A DNA stretch of 5,026 nucleotides, from positions 1-5,026 of the forward strand of contig JBEBBU010000057.1 of NCBI GenBank assembly GCA_041158225.1, given 5' to 3'. How positions within the stretch are numbered: position 1 is the first letter of the stretch; every line of letters starts with the position of its first letter. Position numbers and translations under genes: made by a program. This stretch comes from JBEBBU01 sp041158225 (GTDB lineage: Bacteria; Pseudomonadota; Gammaproteobacteria; Methylococcales; Methylococcaceae). Below are positions 1-5,026 of the stretch, one piece after another. The notes below the pieces were generated by a model. The model saw only the letters and a program-made list of their open reading frames with translations. It ran no database searches and was not told the origin of the DNA.

Positions 1-359
1 CGTGGTACGCTGAAGCCAGCCACCAGCCGAACCAGGATCCGAAGTCCCAGGCCATGCTGCAGCGGATGATGCGGGAGTATGCTTACCGTGAATATCTGCT
101 GGACAGGCTATCCCAGGAAGCAGGCCATGCCGCTTCAGCAGGGTCCGTCACAGAACATGTTTTTGAGGATGGTGATTTCAATTTCTATGACATCCTGATG
201 TCGGATGTCCTGATACGCCTGACCAAAACAGAACGGGACACCCTGCTTGAACTGCGGAAACAGGGGCGCTATCCCGACCACATCATCCGTCATGTCATGC
301 ATAAGACCGATCTGCGGCTGCTTTATCTGGAATCCCTGCTGCGATCCGAACCATCCTGA
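1..359 (+). CDS. C-terminal fragment, probable CPA1-type Na+/H+ antiporter (5' end outside window)
   Basis: The frame is open from the left edge (first full codon at position 3) to a TGA at 357-359, giving 118 visible residues. There is no sign that the Met at position 54 is a real start, because coding-like sequence (WYAEASHQPNQDPKSQ) runs through it, so this is the 3' part of a longer gene. The visible part is hydrophilic, helical and charged, with no membrane segment. Its last 40 residues contain a TERDTLLELRKQGRYPDHII segment followed by a KTDLRLLYLE segment. This fits the pattern ER-LL-LR--G---D-(I/V)-R followed by LDL-E-RL seen in the cytoplasmic tails of bacterial CPA1 Na+/H+ antiporters. 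Those proteins exchange monovalent cations for protons across the inner membrane. The identification is by recalled pattern only; the transport domain is not visible, and another membrane protein with a similar regulatory tail is possible. The end overlaps the convergent efflux gene by 37 bp. Confidence 0.5.
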   Translation, partial: WYAEASHQPNQDPKSQAMLQRMMREYAYREYLLDRLSQEAGHAASAGSVTEHVFEDGDFNFYDILMSDVLIRLTKTERDTLLELRKQGRYPDHIIRHVMHKTDLRLLYLESLLRSEPS

Positions 360-1828
360 CTACCCGCCGCATAGACCAGTTCAGCCGCAGCCTTCAGCAA
401 TCCAGCCCGGCTATCAATGTCAGTAGCCCGTGCCTGGGCGAGATTGCGCTCTGCCGTGAGCAGTTCCACCACAGTACACAAGCCCTGAGCATAAGTGGCC
501 CTGGCCGCCTCCCACGACTGCTCAGCCGCGCTGAGCATGGCGATGGCAAACTCCACTTTTCTTGCGGAAGTCTTGATGTCCGCATAGGCACGCCAGACAT
601 CACGAATGATTTTCAACTGTAGCGTCTCCAGATCAGCCTGGGCAGCATTTTTCCTGGCGCGCGCCTGATCGATGCGGTTCACGCCGGCAAAACCCTCGAA
701 GATATTCCAGTCCATGGTAAGAAAGGCATCTGCCACAGGCGATCCGATACTGACATCCGGTGAATTGGGGGTCGAAAGGTCGCGATAATTCCACTGTTTC
801 CAGCCCTGCTTCGCCGTCAGGGAAATGACCGGCCACCAGGTCGCCTCCTGGCGCCGGATGTCCGCCTCCTGGGCACGCAGTTTTGCCAGCTTTTCAGCCA
901 GATCGGGACGCTGCTGCAACGCCTGGTCAATCACAGCATCAGCCTCGCTCTCCAGCTCCTTCGGCAGGGTCAGATCCGACATGGCCACGGTCTGGATCTT
1001 GACATCAGGCGTCATGCCCAGACTCTCGGCCAGATCGGCCTGGAAAGTCATGACCTGACCGCGGGCTGATTGCAGTTCATAGCCGGCATGAGCCTGATCC
1101 TGCACGGCAAGCAGCACCTCCGGGCGCGTTGCAAGACCGCGCCCCAGTTGCGCCTGGATGGAGGCTACATTACTGGATGACTGCTCCAGGTTTTTTTCTG
1201 CCGCCTGCACCCGCGCCCTGGCGGCCAGTAGTGCATAGAAACTGCGCTGGATATCGAAAATCACCTGCTGATGCGTCCGGTTCATGGCAAAACCTGCTGC
1301 CAGCAACTGCTGCCCGGCCCGGTCAATACTGGCAGGACGCGCACGATCAAACAGTATCCAGGAAAGACCTACCACCGGATCAACCGCCGTTCCTCCCAGA
1401 GAAAAAGCTCCGGTCTGTTCGGAAAAGGGATAGCGGTAATAACCGGCATGACCGCCAACAGCGATCACAGGAAGCCAGGCCGCCTCGGCAATGCCAAGGC
1501 CCGCAGCAGCGCTACGTGCTTCTTCCCAGACACTGCGGGTCACAGGATTCTGGCGCAGGCCTAGATCCACCAGTGCAGCAAGATCGTAGATACGCCCGGC
1601 CTCCAGTTGTGGCCGGCCAGCATCACGGCTGAAAACAGGTACGGCGGCCAACCCACCCGCTCCGCTTCCTGGCAATACCTCTGCAGGACGCCATATCTGG
1701 TGTGCCGATGACGGTGCAGATTCCATGGGCGCATCAAAATGCTTGATGGCACGCGGGATATCACCGGGACTGCAGGCTGTAAGCAGGCAGACCAGACCTG
1801 ACGATAGTGACAAATGTCTGGGAATCAT
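323..1828 (-). CDS. mdtP: Outer-membrane efflux lipoprotein, TolC/NodT family (MdtP-like)
   Basis: This 501-residue protein is close to the usual length of MdtP/NodT outer-membrane factors (about 490). The N-terminus is a lipoprotein signal with lipobox LLTAC and acceptor Cys19. The +2 residue is Ser, which under the E. coli Lol rule favours outer-membrane sorting. Two OEP repeats are visible. The first carries a GLATRPEVLLAVQD segment near residues 231-244. The second carries QQRPDLAEK (305-313), then WWPVISLTA (331-339), and the typical QGLCTVVELLTAERNLAQAR helix (448-467). Such proteins trimerise into a beta-barrel plus a periplasmic alpha-helical tunnel and serve as the exit duct of a tripartite pump. 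The start is fixed because a TAA stop lies directly before the ATG in frame; no clear Shine-Dalgarno sequence precedes it. The gene is divergent from ytcA-mdtN-mdtO, its presumed partners, whereas in E. coli mdtP is collinear and last. The polar tail after residue 489 is encoded partly opposite the end of the upstream gene. The family call is firm; the MdtP name rests on the neighbours. Confidence 0.88.
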   Translation of the reverse strand: MIPRHLSLSSGLVCLLTACSPGDIPRAIKHFDAPMESAPSSAHQIWRPAEVLPGSGAGGLAAVPVFSRDAGRPQLEAGRIYDLAALVDLGLRQNPVTRSVWEEARSAAAGLGIAEAAWLPVIAVGGHAGYYRYPFSEQTGAFSLGGTAVDPVVGLSWILFDRARPASIDRAGQQLLAAGFAMNRTHQQVIFDIQRSFYALLAARARVQAAEKNLEQSSSNVASIQAQLGRGLATRPEVLLAVQDQAHAGYELQSARGQVMTFQADLAESLGMTPDVKIQTVAMSDLTLPKELESEADAVIDQALQQRPDLAEKLAKLRAQEADIRRQEATWWPVISLTAKQGWKQWNYRDLSTPNSPDVSIGSPVADAFLTMDWNIFEGFAGVNRIDQARARKNAAQADLETLQLKIIRDVWRAYADIKTSARKVEFAIAMLSAAEQSWEAARATYAQGLCTVVELLTAERNLAQARATDIDSRAGLLKAAAELVYAAGSQDGSDRSRDSR

Positions 1829-1835
1829 TTAGAGT
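1807..1835 (+). promoter_or_regulatory. Candidate sigma70 promoter for ytcA-mdtN-mdtO
   Basis: GTGACA at 1807-1812 matches the -35 consensus at five of six bases. It is followed after exactly 17 bp by TAGAGT at 1830-1835, four of six for the -10. Transcription would begin near 1842, giving a leader of about 20 nt before the ytcA ATG at 1863. The -35 lies inside the first codons of the divergent mdtP gene. It is a hand-read match without statistical scoring, so it is only a candidate. Confidence 0.4.
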
Positions 1836-1862
1836 CTTGAACTACTTTGACAGCGCCCTAAA
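1829..1862. promoter_or_regulatory. 34-bp divergent intergenic control region between mdtP and ytcA
   Basis: This is the only non-coding DNA between the two arms of the pump locus, so signals for both directions must lie here or inside the flanking 5' coding ends. It contains two TTGA elements in direct repeat exactly 10 bp apart (1837-1840 and 1847-1850), about one helical turn; the second is part of a perfect TTGACA (1847-1852). That TTGACA has no good -10 partner downstream and would start transcription inside ytcA, so an operator role is as plausible as a -35. No Shine-Dalgarno sequence is evident for either gene. Confidence 0.6.
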
Positions 1863-1869
1863 ATGACAA
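1841..1869 (-). promoter_or_regulatory. Weak candidate promoter for mdtP
   Basis: On the minus strand TTGTCA (plus-strand 1864-1869) matches the -35 consensus at five of six. It sits 17 bp before AGTAGT (1841-1846), which matches only three of six of the -10. Transcription would begin only a few bases before the mdtP ATG at 1828, making the message nearly leaderless. The -35 overlaps the ytcA start codon. It is offered because it is the best arrangement found by eye; a promoter further inside ytcA is equally possible. Confidence 0.2.
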
Positions 1870-2165
1870 AGGTTACTGGACTGTACACATCAGGACAAGC
1901 TGCTAATTTCAGAAGCAGCCTCTATCGCCTGTGTCTGCTGGGGACTCCCCTGCTGTTGACAGCATGCGACCCCTTGCTTTCCATTCAGGGATCATTCTGG
2001 CCACCATGGATCATGTCGATGCTGGCAGGTCTGGTCTTATGCGTGCTACTGCTCCGACTGCTGGATCGGTCTGGACTGAGCTCTGATTTTGGGCCCGCAC
2101 TCATCAGCTATCCATGCCTGTGGTGCTGGCTGACTTTCAGCGTCTGGCTTCTGGCATTCGGATGA
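1863..2165 (+). CDS. ytcA: Small YtcA-like membrane lipoprotein linked to the MdtNOP pump
   Basis: This 100-residue protein has a lipoprotein-type signal: Arg17 and Arg22, a hydrophobic stretch (residues 23-34) and lipobox LLTAC with acceptor Cys35. The mature part has an aromatic-proline motif GSFWPPW (43-49), a membrane helix at about 50-67, a short polar loop DRSGLSSDFG (68-77) and a second helix at about 80-99 ending at the C-terminus. This plan matches E. coli YtcA, a family of unknown function encoded directly upstream of mdtN, as here. Asp36 at +2 after the Cys would cause inner-membrane retention under the E. coli Lol rule, agreeing with two membrane helices. The ATG at 1863 gives a signal region somewhat long for a lipoprotein, but no in-frame ATG or GTG lies between it and the lipobox. 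The stop overlaps the mdtN start (ATGA, 2162-2165), implying coupled translation. A role as a pump accessory or assembly subunit is inferred from context only. Confidence 0.78.
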   Translation: MTKVTGLYTSGQAANFRSSLYRLCLLGTPLLLTACDPLLSIQGSFWPPWIMSMLAGLVLCVLLLRLLDRSGLSSDFGPALISYPCLWCWLTFSVWLLAFG

Positions 2166-3280
2166 CGACTCAATCACCAATCATGCCGAGCCTGCGCATC
2201 GGACGGTGGCTGGGCATTCTCAATATCCTGCTGGCCATCGGCACTGGCATCCGGGTATGGCAGCTCAATATTGCTGAGCCCCGGACTAATGATGCCATGG
2301 TACGCGCCAACATCGTGAATGTCGTGCTGCAGCATGTCAATGGCAAGGTCGTGGATCTGCCCATTCAGGACAACCAGTATGTCCACAAGGGGGATCTTCT
2401 TTACAGGATTGATCCCAGGCCCTACGAGGCAGCACTCGCCGCAGCTGAAGCTGAACTCAAGGTTGCTGAGAATGAACTGGCTGGACAGATGGCCATGCTG
2501 CGGGCAGCCGAGGCCAATATAAGACAGAGGGCGGAAGAAATTGCCTCGATCCAGGCGGAAATCAGCGGGCTGGAAGCCGAGGCAGGTTATGCCAGAAGTT
2601 ATCTGCATCGCCTGAAACCTCTCGAAGACAAGGTCTATGTCACGGAAAACGCAGTGCAGAAAGCGGATGCCCAATCCAGAAGTGCAGCAGCGTCCGTAAA
2701 CAATGCCCGGGCCAGGCTGCGCAGTCTGGAACAACAGATGGAGGCCGCGCATCAGGATCGTACGCGTGTCGAGGCTGACCTGGCCAGAAACGGTGAGCAC
2801 TACGCCAGAATACAGGCAGCCGAAGCCAAAAGACGCAAGGCACAACTGGATCTGGAATACTGCGAGGTTCATGCCACCTTTGATGGATGGGTCACCAACC
2901 TGAACACCAGTCAGGGCCAGTTTGTAGAGCCGGGGCAGACACTGTTTGCCCTGGTCAATGACCAGACCTGGTATGTCATCGCCAACTACAAGGAAACCTA
3001 TCTCCGCTCCATCCAGCCCGGTATGGCGGTCGATGTTTTTCTGCCAGCCTATCCCGGACATCCCTTTCATGGCATCGTTCAGGGCATAGGCTGGGCCAAC
3101 TATCCTGACAACCTCAGCGAACAGTCCGGACTGCCGGAAATCCGCAGAACCCTGAACTGGGTGGTACTTGCAGCCAGATTCCCGGTGCGTATCACCCTGA
3201 CTGACCGCGACAGCCAGCATCCCTTCCGCATGGGCATGACTGCCTTTACCCATATCAGGAGCGCGGGCGCGCAACCGTGA
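2162..3280 (+). CDS. mdtN: Periplasmic adaptor of tripartite efflux pump, HlyD/EmrA family (MdtN-like)
   Basis: This 372-residue membrane fusion protein has one N-terminal membrane anchor (about 14-33, GRWLGILNILLAIGTGIRVW). The typical TNDAMVRA segment (42-49) follows. The first lipoyl half carries VNGKVVDLPIQDNQYVHKGD (59-78) and leads into LLYRIDPRPYE (79-89). An Ala/Glu-rich coiled-coil hairpin spans about 90-230, with its tip near 150-165 (RLKPLEDKVYVTENAV). The second lipoyl half starts at ATFDGWV (238-244), and the beta-barrel contains TWYVIANYKE (269-278). The end segment LNWVVLAARFPVRI (331-344) closely matches E. coli MdtN. It would link the FUSC inner-membrane protein to the MdtP duct. 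The start at 2162 is chosen because it overlaps the ytcA stop by 4 bp and places the anchor 13 residues in. An in-frame ATG at 2114 would add 16 residues and overlap ytcA by 52 bp, and one at 2183 is also possible. No clear ribosome binding site precedes it, consistent with translational coupling. Confidence 0.87.
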   Translation: MTTQSPIMPSLRIGRWLGILNILLAIGTGIRVWQLNIAEPRTNDAMVRANIVNVVLQHVNGKVVDLPIQDNQYVHKGDLLYRIDPRPYEAALAAAEAELKVAENELAGQMAMLRAAEANIRQRAEEIASIQAEISGLEAEAGYARSYLHRLKPLEDKVYVTENAVQKADAQSRSAAASVNNARARLRSLEQQMEAAHQDRTRVEADLARNGEHYARIQAAEAKRRKAQLDLEYCEVHATFDGWVTNLNTSQGQFVEPGQTLFALVNDQTWYVIANYKETYLRSIQPGMAVDVFLPAYPGHPFHGIVQGIGWANYPDNLSEQSGLPEIRRTLNWVVLAARFPVRITLTDRDSQHPFRMGMTAFTHIRSAGAQP

Positions 3281-5026
3281 TGTCGCTGCAGCGCTACTGG
3301 GACATGACTCCGGCCGAAACCATGGCCTTGGTACGCTCGGTGGCCGGCATGCTGCTGATCAGCCTGGCCGCCGTTACACTCAACATGCCAAGCCATACCG
3401 CGCTGGCCTGTGCGCTGTTCATGACCGCCACCTCGACCATGCCTGATGCCAGCCAGGCGACAGGCTTTGTCATCCGGCTGGTGATTGATGTCACAGCTGG
3501 CGTCCTGCTAAGCGAAGTGACACTGGCCCTGTGGACAGACCAGCCATGGTTTGCCCTGCCGTTTGCAGCGCTGGTATTCATGACACTGTTCTACTATGGC
3601 AAACTGCCTGGTGGCAATATGTTTCCGGTCGTGTTCTTCATCGTGGCAGTCTTTTATGCACCTGTCAGCGTTGAGAGCAACGTCTACAGTGCACTGGACA
3701 ATATCGTCATCATCCTGCTGGTCGCCGCTGTCATTCTGCTGACTCATGTCGCATTCTGGCCAAGACGGCCACTGCTGACCATGCATTTACAGATGTCAGA
3801 ACGACTGGAAACCCTGGCCTATTTTCTGGAACATACGGGCGCTTTTGCTGGCAAATCCCTGTCACCAGGACAGCTCAGCACGCGTCTGGACACACTGAAA
3901 ACGGCAGCCCGTGCCCATACAGACATTCCTGCCCTGCAGGCGCATTACCAGGCCGTCATGCATGCCACAGAACATATGCTGTGGCTGCTTCACTGGCAGG
4001 GACAGCAGACCGCCAGCCAAAACAGGTCAGCTGCGCCTGAAGCATGGCGATGCGAACTTGCGGACTATTTCAGAAAAGTGGCGACGGCGATCCGTCTCTG
4101 GCATGTGGATGGCGTGCCAGTCCCCTCCCCCCCAACCCCTGCATTAGCGGAAAGTGATACAGCAACGGAAGCCATGCCGCAGTTGCAATCTGCACTGCGT
4201 GCACTGGAAAAAACACTTGCCGATCTGTTCAGCCAGCCGCACCCCTCTGAACGCCTGGCCTTCAGTCTTGCCAGTGAAATCCCGGGCATGGCCTGGATCA
4301 GGGCAGATTTCTGGCGCCAGCCTGCCCCCGTGCCCTACTATTTCGGCCTGAAATACGCACTTGGCGCCATGATCTGCCTGTTTGTGATCCAGGCACTGGA
4401 ATGGCAGGGCATTGACACCGCCATGGTCACCTGCATGGTCATTGCGCAAACCTCACTGGGTGCCGACTACCGCAAGTCGCTGCACCGCATCGGTGGTGCA
4501 CTGATTGGCGGTGTACTGGTGGTCGTGTATACCGTAGTCATGCTCCCGGCACTGGAAACCATAGCAGGCTTTCTACTGGCCATCACCCCCGCCTACATCA
4601 TCGCCTCGCGCCTGCTGGTCAACGCCCGCATCAGCTATGTCGGCATTCAGACTGGCTATGCTTTTGCCTCAGTCGCCCTGTTGAGCCCAGGCCCTGTGAT
4701 TGACCTCATCGCCTCGCGCGACCGCGTACTGGGTATTTTCATTGGCATCTGTGTCATGGGCATACTGGACTACCTGGTCTGGCCTCAGAGTGCGGCCAGA
4801 CAGATCCAGCTGGCCATGGCACGCGGTCTCGCGGCGCTTGCCAGTGCAGCGACCACTAACAGGCAGGATCCGGAAAAACTCCAGATACTGCTGGAACAGA
4901 CTGACCGCGAGCTGCGTACGGCAAGTGACTGGCACCAGCAGTCGGTGTTCGAGCCCCTGTCTGCCAAACATCGCTGGCTGCCCGCCGATGACCTAAACCA
5001 CCGCATCAGTATTATTCACCAGCTGG
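3280..5026 (+). CDS. mdtO: FUSC-family inner-membrane efflux component (MdtO-like), 3' end outside window
   Basis: The frame is open from ATG 3280 to the right edge: 582 complete codons, against about 680 in E. coli MdtO, so roughly the last 100 residues are probably missing. The FUSC two-half plan is clear. A first membrane block of about six helices (residues 18-160) ends in AFWPRRP (158-164). A soluble, mostly helical middle (about 165-350) includes a Pro-rich linker PVPSPPTP (280-287). A second membrane block runs from YYFGLKYALGAMICLFVIQA (353-372) to DYLVWPQSAAR (497-507), and carries GIDTAMVTCMVIA and the conserved ASRDRVLG (478-485). A soluble C-terminal domain then begins. FUSC proteins include AaeB, an aromatic-acid exporter, and MdtO; they work with an HlyD-type adaptor. 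ATG 3280 shares its A with the mdtN stop (overlap TGATG), and an AGGAG at 3257-3261 lies rather far upstream, so coupled translation is likely. Met at 3304 is a less likely alternative start. Confidence 0.87.
   Translation, partial: MSLQRYWDMTPAETMALVRSVAGMLLISLAAVTLNMPSHTALACALFMTATSTMPDASQATGFVIRLVIDVTAGVLLSEVTLALWTDQPWFALPFAALVFMTLFYYGKLPGGNMFPVVFFIVAVFYAPVSVESNVYSALDNIVIILLVAAVILLTHVAFWPRRPLLTMHLQMSERLETLAYFLEHTGAFAGKSLSPGQLSTRLDTLKTAARAHTDIPALQAHYQAVMHATEHMLWLLHWQGQQTASQNRSAAPEAWRCELADYFRKVATAIRLWHVDGVPVPSPPTPALAESDTATEAMPQLQSALRALEKTLADLFSQPHPSERLAFSLASEIPGMAWIRADFWRQPAPVPYYFGLKYALGAMICLFVIQALEWQGIDTAMVTCMVIAQTSLGADYRKSLHRIGGALIGGVLVVVYTVVMLPALETIAGFLLAITPAYIIASRLLVNARISYVGIQTGYAFASVALLSPGPVIDLIASRDRVLGIFIGICVMGILDYLVWPQSAARQIQLAMARGLAALASAATTNRQDPEKLQILLEQTDRELRTASDWHQQSVFEPLSAKHRWLPADDLNHRISIIHQL

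Noticed and set aside
54..359. A complete 101-residue gene starting at the ATG at 54
   Set aside because: The frame is open to the window edge with coding-like sequence before that Met, and the protein looks like the tail of a larger one, so it is treated as a partial gene.
1190..1198. Slippery heptamer A AAA AAC in the mdtP reading frame (codons 211-213, GAA AAA AAC)
   Set aside because: It matches the form of a -1 frameshift site, but the zero-frame product is a full-length, typical family member. No obvious stimulatory structure or meaningful -1 product was seen, so chance is the simplest explanation.
1129..1632. A 167-codon open frame on the plus strand opposite mdtP
   Set aside because: Pro/Gln/Arg-rich composition typical of antisense frames, no motif, and it lies within the well-supported mdtP gene.
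1847..1877. TTGACA as a -35 box for ytcA
   Set aside because: Its only possible -10 (GTTACT, 19 bp away) is poor, and transcription would begin inside ytcA, removing the start codon and signal peptide.
1881..1886. TGTACA palindrome near the ytcA start as a possible operator half-site
   Set aside because: Six bases with no extended dyad or second copy; expected often by chance.
2174..3274. A 366-codon open frame on the minus strand, opposite nearly all of mdtN
   Set aside because: It is a shadow of a GC-biased coding strand: no recognisable domain, Cys- and Gly-rich erratic composition, and the plus strand clearly encodes a full membrane fusion protein.

Overview
The window is compact, gene-dense bacterial DNA of moderate to high GC with a strong preference for CTG, GCC and GGC codons. 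It comes from a Gram-negative proteobacterium, because it encodes a tripartite envelope efflux pump with an outer-membrane component. The lineage cannot be fixed from the sequence. An acetic-acid-bacterium-like alphaproteobacterium is a guess, and a gammaproteobacterium is possible. No RNA genes, insertion sequences, CRISPR arrays or long repeats were seen.

Layout: positions 1-359 (+) hold the 3' end of a gene whose C-terminal tail resembles bacterial CPA1-type Na+/H+ antiporters. Its 3' end overlaps, tail to tail, a TolC/NodT-type outer-membrane efflux lipoprotein on the minus strand (mdtP-like, 323-1828). A 34-bp gap (1829-1862) separates the mdtP start from a divergent plus-strand operon. 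That operon holds a small YtcA-like membrane lipoprotein (1863-2165), an MdtN-like periplasmic adaptor (2162-3280) and an MdtO-like FUSC-family inner-membrane protein (3280 to beyond the window end). Both junctions in the operon are ATGA-type start/stop overlaps.

Together the genes look like a complete MdtNOP-type pump. MdtO sits in the inner membrane, MdtN bridges the periplasm, MdtP forms the outer-membrane duct, and YtcA is a small accessory protein of unknown role. In E. coli the order ytcA-mdtN-mdtO-mdtP is collinear. Here mdtP has been flipped to the other side of a very short shared control region. The E. coli pump has been linked to resistance to puromycin, acriflavine and tetraphenylarsonium, and the wider FUSC family includes aromatic-acid exporters (AaeB). 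The substrate here cannot be read from sequence.

The most interesting points are the conserved but unexplained YtcA-like lipoprotein, which has Asp after the lipid-anchor Cys, and the 34-bp divergent control region, where the candidate promoters must reach into the opposing genes. The pump itself is a recognisable family, not a new system.
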